Source of the DNA: Paraburkholderia acidipaludis NBRC 101816
GTDB lineage: Bacteria > Pseudomonadota > Gammaproteobacteria > Burkholderiales > Burkholderiaceae
Assembly (NCBI RefSeq): GCF_000684975.1
Contig: NZ_BAXZ01000013.1
Span: 1-64,000 of the forward strand
Length of the DNA: 64,000 bases
Direction: 5' to 3'
The notes beneath the pieces were generated by a model that saw only the letters and a list, made by a program, of their open reading frames with translations, had not been told where the DNA came from and searched no databases. Below are positions 1-9,054 of this stretch, in pieces; position 1 is the stretch's first letter; the number at the start of each line of letters is the position of its first letter. The position numbers were made by a program, and so were the translations under genes.

Positions 1-115
1 CTTTGTGAAGAGCCACCGATACGTCAACATGCCGGAGGTAAGCAACGAGCCTATCAGTCGATTAGAAAAAGCCAGGTATTGCCTCCAAGCACCCAGGCAG
101 CGTGTGTGAGCACCA

Positions 116-1207
116 CTACGCGGCAAACCATTCGCCGAAAGCACGCAAGCAGTCCTCAGCGATAGTAGTCGCTCGATTGAGCATGATCTGCTCTTGTGCA
201 CAAACCGCCTCTCGCCAGTTCGTCGTAGACACGATTGCTTCAGCGAGTTCAGCAGCGTCGAGCATCGCCAGATTGACGCCAGTGCCCATCGGCGGCATGA
301 CATGGGCTGCATCTCCTATCAGCGTCAGTCCCGACTTCACGGGCCATCTCGTACCGGCAGGGAGACTAACGATCGGGCGAATGGCAGCGATTTGATCGGC
401 GTCCTCGATGAGAGAAAGCAGTGCGGGCGCCCAGCCTTCGTATCGAGCCAGAAGGTCGTGCCTGCTCATCCCCGCCAACGCTCGTTCCGGTCGTTCGGCA
501 GTGTCGTTGGTTGTTTTGAGGGCAGCGTACACGCGTACGACGGCATTTCCGTTGCGCTGAGCAAAGATTCCTTTTTCATTGTGAAGTGCGAGGAGCGTAC
601 CACGCCCGACCAGTCGGGCAATTGCCGGATGCTTGCGGTCCACTTCAGTAATCCGCAACTCGACAAACGTTACACCGGTATAGAGAGGCCGGACTCCGGT
701 AAGTGCTGTCCTCACTGCCGAGCCAGCGCCATCTGCACCGATGATCAGATCGCATTCATGCACCGCCCCACCTTGCAGACGGACCGCCCAGCGCCGGTTG
801 GCTGCCTCGACGACTTCAACTACGCGAGCGCCCCAGACGACAGTCGCCCGCGGCAGCGGATCAAGCAACATCTTTCGCAGCACGACCCGGTCTATCTCCG
901 GACGTGTTCCGGTTCCCGGATCGGGGATCTCTTCGCGCAGAATCGCGCCTGTGACCGCATCGACAACTCTCTGCTCCTGATCGTCATGCCGGGCAAGAGC
1001 AAGAAAGTCCTGCAGCAAACCCGCCTTCTGTAATGCCAGTTGCCCTTCATGGGGGTGCAAATCCAATGTGCCGCCCTGATCTCGCGAAGCCAGCGAGCTA
1101 TCGGATTCGAATACGGTCACGTCAAATCCGTGGCGCCACAGCATATTACCCGCAGTAAGTCCGGCTGGACCGCCGCCCACAATCACGATAGATGGTTTCG
1201 ATGCCAT
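116..1207 (-). CDS. FAD-dependent monooxygenase, TetX/PHBH-like
   Basis: A 363-residue flavoprotein expected to hydroxylate or epoxidise a small substrate using NAD(P)H and O2 in the cytoplasm. The N-terminal Rossmann motif GGGPAG is at residues 11-16, with the acidic end of the second strand (VFESD) about 18 residues later. A DG-type motif (GADGAGS) lies mid-protein, and the third FAD motif GDAAHVMPP starts near residue 298. The length suits the compact TetX-like group. The start at 1207 puts the FAD fold directly at the N-terminus; an in-frame TTG at 1231 is an alternative, and neither has a strong ribosome site. The gene diverges from an AraC-type regulator, its probable controller. The substrate cannot be told from sequence. 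Confidence 0.85.
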   Translation of the reverse strand: MASKPSIVIVGGGPAGLTAGNMLWRHGFDVTVFESDSSLASRDQGGTLDLHPHEGQLALQKAGLLQDFLALARHDDQEQRVVDAVTGAILREEIPDPGTGTRPEIDRVVLRKMLLDPLPRATVVWGARVVEVVEAANRRWAVRLQGGAVHECDLIIGADGAGSAVRTALTGVRPLYTGVTFVELRITEVDRKHPAIARLVGRGTLLALHNEKGIFAQRNGNAVVRVYAALKTTNDTAERPERALAGMSRHDLLARYEGWAPALLSLIEDADQIAAIRPIVSLPAGTRWPVKSGLTLIGDAAHVMPPMGTGVNLAMLDAAELAEAIVSTTNWREAVCAQEQIMLNRATTIAEDCLRAFGEWFAA

Positions 1208-1395
1208 GTCGGTTCTGTTGGTCGGTCCCAAGCCAAGAGGCTTGGGATGGCTTCAACCTTACCCTTGAAGAGGGTTGATCGGTTATCGATACTTGGTCAA
1301 AATACACTGAAAATCGGCCAACCTTCTATATTCCCGCTATGGCTGCTTGTGACCCAATCAAGGCCAACCCTTCACGCCCGAATGCGAGGGACGCA
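1208..1395. promoter_or_regulatory. Divergent intergenic region with two inverted repeats
   Basis: This stretch separates the divergent monooxygenase and AraC regulator genes. Two perfect inverted repeats are visible: CCCAAGCC / GGCTTGGG with an AAGA spacer at 1227-1246, and ACCCT / AGGGT with a 5-nt spacer at 1261-1275. Either could be an operator shared by the two promoters. No convincing -35/-10 pair was fixed by eye. The function is inferred from position only. Confidence 0.4.
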
Positions 1396-2139
1396 ATGGC
1401 GGTGCCCGCACGCGAGTCCTCGCCGAGGGGAAAACGCCGCACCGGATTTCACCAGCATCCAGAAGGTCAGCTCATCTATATCGTGACGGGTCGCTTGCAG
1501 ATTCGAACCGAGGTCGGTGCGTGGCTGCTGCCGCCAAGACGTGCGATCTGGATCCCACCCGATCTCATGCATACCGGTGACCTGCACGGCGTCAAAGCGT
1601 GGTCGCACATTTTGCTACCGTCCAGACTTTGCCGTCTGCTACCAGAGCTACCGCAAGTGCTGGCGGTCGGATCGCTGCTGGAAGCGTTGATCGAGCGCGT
1701 CGCACCGTGGGACCATACTGTCGTGCGAACACCTGAAGAAGCGCGGGTCGTCTCTGTGCTGATCGACGAAATCCGCGCGGCAGAGCATGAACCGTTGCAC
1801 CTTCCCATACCGGGCGACAAGCGCCTGCTCAAGATGGTCAATATCGTGCTGAACGATTTGAGCCGGGAACACTCTTTGGAAGCACTGGCGTCAATGGCCG
1901 GCCTGTCGGCGAGAACCGCTCGGCGCCTATTCTCCGCATCGCTCGGCATATCGTTAGCCGAGTGGCGACAGCAGGCGTTGCTCCTGCGTGCGATCGATCT
2001 GCTTGCGCAGGGCGAGTCCGTATCGGCAGTGGCAGATGTTTTGGGCTATGCCAGCCCGAGCAATTTCATTGCGATGTTCCGCATTGCTTTTGGCGTGACG
2101 CCAGGGAGATATGTCAGGTTTGGCGGCCTGGATGCCTAA
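1396..2139 (+). CDS. AraC family regulator with N-terminal cupin
   Basis: A transcription factor of about 247 residues. The N-terminal third is a cupin-type sensor (FHQHPEGQLIYI, then PPRRAIWIPPD, H-T). The C-terminal 100 residues form the two-HTH AraC/XylS DNA-binding domain (LEALASMAGLSARTARRLF and SAVADVLGYASPSNFIAMFR, then GVTPGRY). This arrangement is that of NimR/YdeO-like regulators. The ATG at 1396 was chosen because GAGGG lies 5 nt upstream; an in-frame ATG at 1339 would add 19 residues that match nothing typical. It probably controls the divergent monooxygenase at 116-1207. The effector is unknown. Confidence 0.85.
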   Translation: MAVPARESSPRGKRRTGFHQHPEGQLIYIVTGRLQIRTEVGAWLLPPRRAIWIPPDLMHTGDLHGVKAWSHILLPSRLCRLLPELPQVLAVGSLLEALIERVAPWDHTVVRTPEEARVVSVLIDEIRAAEHEPLHLPIPGDKRLLKMVNIVLNDLSREHSLEALASMAGLSARTARRLFSASLGISLAEWRQQALLLRAIDLLAQGESVSAVADVLGYASPSNFIAMFRIAFGVTPGRYVRFGGLDA

Positions 2140-2366
2140 GTCGACATCCAGCCAAAAGTGTTCAGTGAGCCAGCGCGGCAAATAGCGCATTTCGTTTGGC
2201 GGCTCAAGAACCTGCCACTCACTATCGCTGAGGAGGCGCTTATCCGGACGACTGCTTTGTGCATAATGGGGCCGCCCGCGGCGATAACCGCTCGTCGGGC
2301 GCTATCCGGCCATGAAGCCTCATTCGCCATGACCGTTGTCGAAGCGTTCGAACGTCCAACTCTGCA

Positions 2367-3299
2367 TCAGGATCCACCGCCCGTACGCCGATAGTCCCTC
2401 GGCGCCACGCCAGATACGCGTTTGAACGCGCTGCTGAACGCGCTTTCCGACGCATATCCCAGCCTGCTCGCGAGAACGGCAATCGGCGTTGCCTCCTGGA
2501 TCAGGGCGCGCTTCGCCATACGCATGCGCCAGTGCGTCAGCCACGTAAGCGGTGCCATGCCTGCGACCGACTTGAAACGGGTTGCAAACGCAGTGCGCGA
2601 CATTGCCGCCGCTGCAGCAAGCTCGTCGAGCCGCCAGGCCCTGGCCGGATCCCCGTGCATCAGGCGCAACGCGGGACCAAGCCGGGGGTCGCCGATGACA
2701 CGCAACCATCCACGGGGGATGTCCGCGCCTGTGTCGAGATGAACGCGTAGCATCTCGACGAATATCAATTGCACGAGGTATGCCGAAGCCAGACTGGCGC
2801 CGGGCCTCCCAGCTTCGAACTCCTTCACCAGTCGTGTGAGCAGCCACTGCAGAACACCCGCCTGCTCGCAGTTTGCGCGGATATGAATGAGCGGTGGCAG
2901 CACGTCCGTTAGCAGCGCGTCGTTGGCTGGGGCCAGTCTCACGTGGCCGCCGATCTGCGTGCAGCCGCTGCCGTCACCGATCTGCGCAGTCCGCCTCCCA
3001 CTGCCGGAGAACAGGCTCGTCGCCTCGACGGGTTCGGTGTCCGGGTCGCTTGCGAGGATGAACGAGCGTTCGCCGTTCAGCAAAAAAACATCGCCTTCGC
3101 CGACCGCGACCGGCTCGGTCCGAGGCTCGAAGTCGAGCCAGCAACTGCCCTTTACCAGCGCAAAGAACTTGATCTTGTTCGGCTGCGGAAAGCGGATCGC
3201 CCACGTGCCGCCGGCGGAGAAGCCGCCTGCCACGACCGGGTGCGCGTCAAGCAGCCGAAGAATGTCCGACAGGGGATCGCCTTCCATTTCTGAACTCAT
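2367..3299 (-). CDS. AraC family regulator (cupin-6/AraC type)
   Basis: A 310-residue regulator. Residues 1-190 form the cupin-like sensor typical of AraC regulators of oxidoreductase genes (DVFLLNGERSFIL; later GCTQIGGHVRLAP). The last 100 residues carry two helix-turn-helix units (LDELAAAAAMSRTAFATRFK; AVLASRLGYASESAFSSAFKR) and the closing G-APRDYRR motif. It diverges from the SDR gene starting 87 nt away, and such pairs are commonly regulator plus target. No strong ribosome site precedes the ATG at 3299; ATG 3287 is an alternative. The convergent gap to the previous regulator (2140-2366) shows nothing recognisable. Confidence 0.85.
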   Translation of the reverse strand: MSSEMEGDPLSDILRLLDAHPVVAGGFSAGGTWAIRFPQPNKIKFFALVKGSCWLDFEPRTEPVAVGEGDVFLLNGERSFILASDPDTEPVEATSLFSGSGRRTAQIGDGSGCTQIGGHVRLAPANDALLTDVLPPLIHIRANCEQAGVLQWLLTRLVKEFEAGRPGASLASAYLVQLIFVEMLRVHLDTGADIPRGWLRVIGDPRLGPALRLMHGDPARAWRLDELAAAAAMSRTAFATRFKSVAGMAPLTWLTHWRMRMAKRALIQEATPIAVLASRLGYASESAFSSAFKRVSGVAPRDYRRTGGGS

Positions 3300-3385
3300 A
3301 CGACAGTAATCCGGCTTTTTGATTATTCATCGTACCGGAAATCGGGCTCACACTGTATTCAACATTGTTCGCCCAGGAGGGCTCT

Positions 3386-4384
3386 ATGCTGACGCCGCAA
3401 AAACCGATCGGTTCGAATTTTGGAGCCGCCACCACTGCCGACGAAGTTATCGCCGGCATTGACCTGTCCGGCAAGGTCGCGATCGTGACCGGCGGCTATT
3501 CGGGCCTGGGGCGCGAGACTGCGCGCGTCCTGCGCGCCGCCGGCGCTCGTGTCGTCGTTCCCGCACGCGATATGAAGCGGGCGAGTGCGGCACTGACTGG
3601 CATCGACGTGGAAATCGTCCCGATGGACTTGCTCGATCCCGCTTCGATCGATGCCTTTGCCGCGTCGTTTCTCGAAACGACTCGTGCGTTGCACATACTG
3701 GTCGACAGCGCTGCCATCATGGCCGTGCCGGAATTGACGCGGGACGCGCGTGGATACGAGTCCCAATTCGCAACGAATCACCTTGGGCATTTTCAACTTG
3801 CGCTGCGACTCTTGCCCGCGCTGCGTCGCGCGAATGGCGCACGCGTGGTTTCGGTTTCGTCGGTGGGTCATCGTTATTCGCCGGTGTTTCTCGACGACCC
3901 ACATTACGATCGGCGTCCGTACGATCCGTGGACGGGATATGGGCAGTCGAAGACGGCCAACATCCTCTTTTCGGTCGCGCTCGATGAGCGGGAGAAGAGC
4001 CACGGCATCCGCGCATTTTCGGTGCATCCGGGTGCCATCGTCGATACGGGCCTTGGGAAATACGTTTCGCGTGAGCAGCTGGTCACCGCAGGTGTTCTCG
4101 ATGCACAAGGCAAGCCGATACGCGATCCGGCAAGGCAGCTCAAGACGGTTGGGCAAGGCGCGGCCACACAGGTCTGGTGCGCGACGAGCCCGCTGCTCGA
4201 CGGTAGGGGTGGGGTGTACTGCGAAAACGTCGATGTGGCTCCACTGATGGCGGCGCGGCCCGAAATCGCTGATATGGCCGATGCCATGCGGCTCGTCGGC
4301 GTGGCGTCGTACGCCGTCGATCGCGCGATTGCCGACGGGCTGTGGACGCTCGGCGAAAAGTTGCTCGGCATCCAGCCGGCATGA
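3386..4384 (+). CDS. Short-chain dehydrogenase (retinol dehydrogenase-like)
   Basis: A 332-residue NAD(P)-dependent oxidoreductase. The cofactor motif TGGYSGLG is at residues 35-42. The structural NHLGH motif follows, then the catalytic Ser (VSSVGH) and a Y-x-x-x-K pair in GYGQSKTAN. The length and the insert after the catalytic Ser resemble the retinol dehydrogenase/protochlorophyllide reductase-like branch rather than the 250-residue classical SDRs. The ATG at 3386 was chosen because AGGAGG lies 5 nt upstream; a TTG at 3365 is in frame but lacks a site. It is likely controlled by the divergent AraC regulator. The substrate is unknown. Confidence 0.87.
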   Translation: MLTPQKPIGSNFGAATTADEVIAGIDLSGKVAIVTGGYSGLGRETARVLRAAGARVVVPARDMKRASAALTGIDVEIVPMDLLDPASIDAFAASFLETTRALHILVDSAAIMAVPELTRDARGYESQFATNHLGHFQLALRLLPALRRANGARVVSVSSVGHRYSPVFLDDPHYDRRPYDPWTGYGQSKTANILFSVALDEREKSHGIRAFSVHPGAIVDTGLGKYVSREQLVTAGVLDAQGKPIRDPARQLKTVGQGAATQVWCATSPLLDGRGGVYCENVDVAPLMAARPEIADMADAMRLVGVASYAVDRAIADGLWTLGEKLLGIQPA

Positions 4385-4612
4385 CGTCACCGAGTTGCTT
4401 CTTTTGTGGGTGGCTGTCGTCCGCATAGGTAAAGTCGGGAATCTGCTGCGTATTCGAAAAAAGAGTGGGCCGTTTGACTTCGAAAGCGACAGCTGAAGTC
4501 GTACCGGCTCGACCAACTGCTCCGGGTTTATTGTGCGACAACCGGCCGCAGCCAGGCTGCGGGTGAAATCTGAAAATGCTAGACTCCTATCGGAAAATTT
4601 TATGTAATCTGG

Positions 4613-4981
4613 ATGAGTTTGCACGCGCACCGTCGATTGACTGCCTGGTTCGGCATGATCGCCATATGGCTGATCGTGCTGGCGCCTGTCGTCAGTCAGT
4701 TGATTGTTGCGGCCAGAAATGCTGAGCCTGTCGCGGCGATGTGCGCGGCGACTACGCCGTCCACCGACACACGGCCTGGTCATGGCAATGGCATGGTCGC
4801 CTGCGGCTATTGCGATCTGCTGGCCGATCACGCCACGTTACCGACCATTGCTCCTCCGCTGCCGATTCTCGTCATGCTCGTGACGCTGGTCGCGCTGTCC
4901 GTTCCGTCCACCCGCTTCACGCCGCTCGGCGCCTTTCCGTCCGGAAGACCGCGCGCGCCCCCCGCTTTTTCCCGATCGTAA
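4613..4981 (+). CDS. cruR: DUF2946 protein, CruR-type copper-responsive leader gene
   Basis: A 122-residue DUF2946 protein with one N-terminal membrane helix (residues 13-32), a CGYC (C64-x-x-C67) motif followed by DLLADH, a second hydrophobic stretch (83-97), and a C-terminal RAPP at residues 114-117. In Bordetella pertussis the DUF2946 protein CruR heads the bfrG operon. There, copper binding by the nascent CXXC relieves ribosome arrest on RAPP, which triggers Rho-dependent termination before the transporter gene. Both hallmarks and the gene order (DUF2946, then a TonB-dependent receptor 92 nt downstream) are seen here. Its role as a regulatory leader rather than a metabolic protein is therefore inferred with good support. 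The ribosome site is weak. Confidence 0.85.
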   Translation: MSLHAHRRLTAWFGMIAIWLIVLAPVVSQLIVAARNAEPVAAMCAATTPSTDTRPGHGNGMVACGYCDLLADHATLPTIAPPLPILVMLVTLVALSVPSTRFTPLGAFPSGRPRAPPAFSRS

Positions 4982-5073
4982 TCTCCGGCCCCACGCGACG
5001 CCCGACCGGCGCGTAGTGGGCACGTCGAGCCGCCATGCGGCGCGACGAATCGCGAATCGAGAAAACACAAAAA
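4952..5073 (+). promoter_or_regulatory. Predicted copper-controlled arrest and Rho-termination region
   Basis: Bases 4952-4963 encode the RAPP tetrapeptide, only five codons before the leader gene's stop. The following spacer begins C-rich with few G (about 4983-5006), which suits a Rho-loading segment. It also contains a stem-loop at 5023-5047: 11-bp arms with one mismatch and a CAT loop. The receptor start follows at 5074 with no strong ribosome site. By analogy to CruR, the arrested ribosome would shield this RNA and allow read-through; release by copper would expose it. The layout is seen directly; the mechanism is inferred. Confidence 0.6.
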
Positions 5074-7257
5074 ATGAAGCGCTCTCTGCTCACCACCTCG
5101 GTGGCGTTGATGCTGCCCGCCCAACTGGCTTTCGCCGATAGCTCGGGCGCGCCGGCCGTACTACCGCAGATCGTCGTCAGCGCCAGCCGCGACGAGGCAA
5201 CCCTCGCGGAAATGCCCCAGAGCACGACCATCATCACCCGGCAGCAGATCGACAACAGCCCCGCACAATCGCTCGACCAGTTGCTGCGCAACGTCGCGGG
5301 CATCAACCTCAGCACCGTCCCGGCGACCTCGAAGGATCCGACCGGGCAATCTCTCGGCATGCGCGGCCTCGGCAATTCGACCGTGCTCGTCCTGCTGGAC
5401 GGCGTGCCGATCATGGACCCGTTCTATGGAACCGTGCAGTGGTTCAAGGTGCCGCTCGACAACATTGACCGCATCGAGATCGTGCGCGGCGGATCGGTCG
5501 TGTGGGGCAATATGGCGGTCGGAGGCGTGATCAACATCCTTACACGCAAACCAACAGACAATCGCACGACAGTGTCGGCAAGCTACGGCAGTTTCGGCAC
5601 GAAAAACGTGTCGTTGAACCAGAACCTCAAGGTCAACGACGCCCTGGCTTTCAATTTTTCCGTCAGCCAGCTCGATTCGCCGGGCTACCAGTTGACCCCA
5701 TCGGCCTACCTCTGGCGCTTCCCGGACAAAGGGCCGATCTGGACCCGTGACACCAATGCGCAGTTGACGGCTTATCTGCATCCTTCGGCCGACCTGCAGG
5801 GTTACCTGCGTTTCGGCTATCACGTCAACAACGAAGAAATCTCGTACCAGTACGGACAGAACAAGCAGACCAGCCCGGACTTCGCGGCAAGTCTCACCAA
5901 AACGCTCGACAAGCAAAGCTCGGTGACCGCGACCGCCTGGGCGCAGGAAGTGTCGTTCGACAAGTACAACGGCGCGACGTGTTACTGGAAGCCCGCGGGC
6001 GGCTGCCTGTCGTTGTCCTCTACGTTGACGGGCCTGCCTGCCTCGGCGGCGGATGATCCCGTCGACCAGTACTACACGCAGTACGGCGACCAGAGCTATC
6101 ACGAGAGCGGGTTTTCGACGACGTATTCGAGAACGATCGGCAAAATATGGCGGGATATCCAGGTGGGTGCAGATTATCGGCGCCTGAGTGCGTCCGACAG
6201 TGAATCGATCTACAACACGCCGACCGTTTATGGCCTGCCGACCGGGTCATTGGCGGCATCAGTGTCCGGCAGCGGCGTGCAGAGCTACGGCGGCCTGTTT
6301 CTGCAGACCCGGATCGCGCCGATAGAGTCGCTCCTCATCACGCTTGCCGGGCGGCTGGACCGCTTCTCCAGCGACATCGCGTCGACCGAGGGGGGCAATC
6401 CACAGCTCGGCGGCGGGACCACCAAAACCCGGTTCGATCCGAGCGTTTCGGCGCGCTACTTCATCAACGACGACCTGTCGCTGCGCGCTTCGGTAAACGA
6501 AACATTTCGCGGCCCAGGGTTGAACAATAGCCTTCGCTCCTATGGAAGCGCCTCCTCGACGCCCTCGATCGCCGATCCCTCTCTCGTTCCGCAGGACATG
6601 CTGGAGCGGGAGATTGGCCTCGACTACGATCGTGGCGGACTGGATCTGAGCGCGACGTACTTCTTCTACACGATCCACAACACGATCCTGTCGACGACGA
6701 GCCCTGCATCAGGCGCGCCGTCCGCCTATCAGCAGCAACTGTGCGAGGACTTCCTTGCGGGCTCGGAGAGCACCTCCTGCAACTTCTACAGCAATGCCGG
6801 CAATGAGCGATCCCAGGGCCTCGAGCTGATCGGTTCGTACAAGATCTCGCCGCGTCTGAGCTTCAACGGATCGTTTACGTTCACCGACGCCGTCCTCACC
6901 AGCACGTCCACGAACACGCCGACTGGCGTTCAGATTACCGGCATCCCCAGGCTGGTCGGCAACTTCGGTGTCACCTGGAGTCCGCTAAGCAAGCTCACCC
7001 TCGAGGCCCAGGCCCATTACATCGGGCGGATGAACTACTACAGTTCGGTGACAGCCGGCACCTATTCGCAAGGGTCAAACACCGTATTCGATATCGGCTG
7101 CAGCTATCAGATCACGCCTGCCATCGATCTGACTCTGGCCGTGAACAACCTGTTCAATCGAACCTACACCGATAACACCTGGACATATAACGAGCCGTAC
7201 ACGCAGACGCTGTCACCGCCTCGCATGGCCTTCGTCGGCATGCAAGCGTCGTTCTGA
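5074..7257 (+). CDS. TonB-dependent outer membrane receptor, probable copper importer
   Basis: A 727-residue outer membrane beta-barrel receptor. It has a signal peptide ending AFA at residue 21, a TonB box-like QIVVSA at residues 32-37, then the plug domain (LDQLLRNVAGIN, GMRGLGNSTVLVLLDGVP, IEIVRGGSVVWGNMAVGGVINI), the 22-strand barrel and a terminal Phe (QASF). It takes up a ligand across the outer membrane with energy from TonB-ExbB-ExbD. Copper, free or chelated, is inferred from the CruR-like leader gene and the downstream PCu(A)C chaperone, not from the barrel itself. The ATG at 5074 was chosen to give a clean signal peptide; an in-frame ATG at 5035 lies in the regulatory spacer. Confidence 0.9.
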   Translation: MKRSLLTTSVALMLPAQLAFADSSGAPAVLPQIVVSASRDEATLAEMPQSTTIITRQQIDNSPAQSLDQLLRNVAGINLSTVPATSKDPTGQSLGMRGLGNSTVLVLLDGVPIMDPFYGTVQWFKVPLDNIDRIEIVRGGSVVWGNMAVGGVINILTRKPTDNRTTVSASYGSFGTKNVSLNQNLKVNDALAFNFSVSQLDSPGYQLTPSAYLWRFPDKGPIWTRDTNAQLTAYLHPSADLQGYLRFGYHVNNEEISYQYGQNKQTSPDFAASLTKTLDKQSSVTATAWAQEVSFDKYNGATCYWKPAGGCLSLSSTLTGLPASAADDPVDQYYTQYGDQSYHESGFSTTYSRTIGKIWRDIQVGADYRRLSASDSESIYNTPTVYGLPTGSLAASVSGSGVQSYGGLFLQTRIAPIESLLITLAGRLDRFSSDIASTEGGNPQLGGGTTKTRFDPSVSARYFINDDLSLRASVNETFRGPGLNNSLRSYGSASSTPSIADPSLVPQDMLEREIGLDYDRGGLDLSATYFFYTIHNTILSTTSPASGAPSAYQQQLCEDFLAGSESTSCNFYSNAGNERSQGLELIGSYKISPRLSFNGSFTFTDAVLTSTSTNTPTGVQITGIPRLVGNFGVTWSPLSKLTLEAQAHYIGRMNYYSSVTAGTYSQGSNTVFDIGCSYQITPAIDLTLAVNNLFNRTYTDNTWTYNEPYTQTLSPPRMAFVGMQASF

Positions 7258-7283
7258 TCTTACGAACAAGCACGGAGAACACG

Positions 7284-8525
7284 ATGCCCCTGCCAGAAAT
7301 TCGCTTCCGGACCCTCGTATCGATTGCCATCGCGATGCTGATCGCGCTGCTGTTTGCAGGCAATGCCGGCGCGCAGACGATGCCCGGCATGTCCATGATG
7401 CCCCACATGGCGGCTCATCCCTGCGAGTCGGTGCAACCCCTTGGGTGTGCCGACTCGGCGACCCCGGCGTTTGCGCCAGATGGCACATTGCTGCTGGCCT
7501 GGACGCAGGACCAGAAAGTCTGGTTCGCCCGCTCGAAGGATCTCGGGCAAAGCTGGACGCTGCCCGTGCGCATCGGGGACGTTAGTTCGGGCTTCGACGG
7601 CGGCGGCGACGCGCGGCCGCAACTGGTCGCTGACACGACGGGGCACGTGCTGATTGCGTACGACACGTTCAAGGACCAGCACTGGAACGCGGAAATCTGG
7701 TTGGCCACCTCATCTGACGGCGGCGTTCATTTCGACGCGCCGCGTGTATTCGAACCGGCGGCTGTGAGCCAGCGGCTTCCGGTGCTCGACGTGACGGCAT
7801 CCGGCAAGATCCTGATGGTCTGGCAAGACAAGCGCCTGAGCGGGCCGCAAAAGCTTCCGGGTGCATCCATCGCCTATGCCTGGTCCACCGATGGCGGGCG
7901 GACGTTCTCGCCGTCGGCACTCGCGGCGGACGCCAGTTGCGAGTGCTGCCGCATCGGCGTGACGAATACGCCCGACGGCTCGCCGATTCTGGCGTTCCGG
8001 ACCATCTTCCCTGGCGAGGTACGCGACCATGTGACCCTTCGCTTTCTGCCTTCGGGGTTGCCGGACAAGCCGCAGCGGGTCTCGGTCGACGACTGGGTGA
8101 CCGACGCCTGTCCGCATCAGGGACCGTCGATTGCGGTCTCGGGAAACGGGACGATACACGTCGCCTGGTACACGCAGGGCAAGGCGCGGCAGGGCTTGTT
8201 CTACGCAAGATCGAACGGCAGCGGGACGGCCTTCGGCGATCCGCAGCGTCTCGGCAAACCGGACGACGTCACCTCGCGCCCGTTCGTGTTCGCGCATGGC
8301 GATCAGGTGTGGCGAGTCTGGAAGACATTCGATGGCCACACTTCCCAGGTGCTGACCCAGCGTTCGGGCAACGACGGCCGCGACTGGAGCGCACCGGAGA
8401 TCATCGACGGCGCGATGGGCCACTCGGACCATCCGCTGCTGATCGGCAACAAGGAACATGTGTTCCTGTCGTGGCTAAGCAGTGAGCACGGCTATCAACT
8501 CGTCGAACTGAAGGACCCGCAATGA
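7284..8525 (+). CDS. Exported BNR/sialidase-like beta-propeller with metal-binding motifs
   Basis: A 413-residue exported protein with a signal peptide of about 30 residues (AGNAGA). Several Asp-box/BNR-type repeats follow (S-K-D-L-G-Q-S-W; SSDGGVHF; STDGGRTF; GNDGRDW), indicating a sialidase-fold beta-propeller. The mature N-terminus is rich in Met and His (MPGMSMMPHM at 33-42, H45) with C47 and C55, and a CECC cluster is at 219-222. These are plausible Cu(I) ligands. Its place between the receptor and a thioredoxin-like gene suggests a periplasmic copper-handling partner rather than a true sialidase. The start has GGAGA 6 nt upstream. It overlaps the next gene by ATGA. Confidence 0.8.
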   Translation: MPLPEIRFRTLVSIAIAMLIALLFAGNAGAQTMPGMSMMPHMAAHPCESVQPLGCADSATPAFAPDGTLLLAWTQDQKVWFARSKDLGQSWTLPVRIGDVSSGFDGGGDARPQLVADTTGHVLIAYDTFKDQHWNAEIWLATSSDGGVHFDAPRVFEPAAVSQRLPVLDVTASGKILMVWQDKRLSGPQKLPGASIAYAWSTDGGRTFSPSALAADASCECCRIGVTNTPDGSPILAFRTIFPGEVRDHVTLRFLPSGLPDKPQRVSVDDWVTDACPHQGPSIAVSGNGTIHVAWYTQGKARQGLFYARSNGSGTAFGDPQRLGKPDDVTSRPFVFAHGDQVWRVWKTFDGHTSQVLTQRSGNDGRDWSAPEIIDGAMGHSDHPLLIGNKEHVFLSWLSSEHGYQLVELKDPQ

Positions 8526-9001
8526 AGCGCCGTCAAATCCTGCTCGCGTTTGCGGGCCTGTCGATCTGCAAATTCGCGGGAGCCGCCGGGCTGCAGTGGT
8601 ATGACGCAGACAGCTGGAACATGCTGATGCATGCGCATGCGTCGCGCCCCTGGATCGTCCATCTGTGGGGAATGAGCTGCGATCCGTGCCGAAAGGAAAT
8701 GCCAGCGTGGGGGCAGTTCGTGCATGACCATCCGGCAGCCCAGGTCACATTCATCGAAGTCGAGCAGGCCGCGCCACCGGAGATCCAGTCTGCGCTCGCT
8801 CAGGCTGGGCTCACCAACAGCGATCAGTGGCTCAGCGCGAACGGATTCGACTCCTCCCAGCGCTATGCGATCGACCGTCACTGGGGAGGAGAGATTCCGT
8901 TTACCTTGCTCATTTCGCCGGATGGCAAGGTCCAGACCGTCACAGGAACGATGGACTTTCGGCGGCTTGCCGCCTGGGCTGGCGCACAAAAGAGGCCATA
9001 G
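8522..9001 (+). CDS. Periplasmic TlpA/thioredoxin-like protein
   Basis: A 159-residue thioredoxin-fold protein with a signal peptide (about 21 residues, ending GAA). The redox motif is WGMSCDPC with C53 and C56, followed by RKEMP as in TlpA/ResA proteins, and the cis-Pro loop is in GEIPFTLLI. It probably reduces or exchanges disulphides in the periplasm. In this operon a likely role is keeping the Cys residues of the neighbouring propeller protein, or a chaperone, in the copper-binding state; that role is inferred. It overlaps the preceding gene by 4 nt (ATGA) with an AAGGA site, which implies translational coupling. Confidence 0.85.
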   Translation: MKRRQILLAFAGLSICKFAGAAGLQWYDADSWNMLMHAHASRPWIVHLWGMSCDPCRKEMPAWGQFVHDHPAAQVTFIEVEQAAPPEIQSALAQAGLTNSDQWLSANGFDSSQRYAIDRHWGGEIPFTLLISPDGKVQTVTGTMDFRRLAAWAGAQKRP

Positions 9002-9054
9002 CGAGGGGATGGATAAAACCGATTAGCGAGTTCATTTGCTCCCAGGAAACGAAA

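Noticed and set aside
7284..8525. True sialidase or neuraminidase activity
   Set aside because: Asp-box repeats indicate only the fold; the copper operon context and Met/His/Cys motifs favour a metal role, and no catalytic sialidase residues could be assigned.
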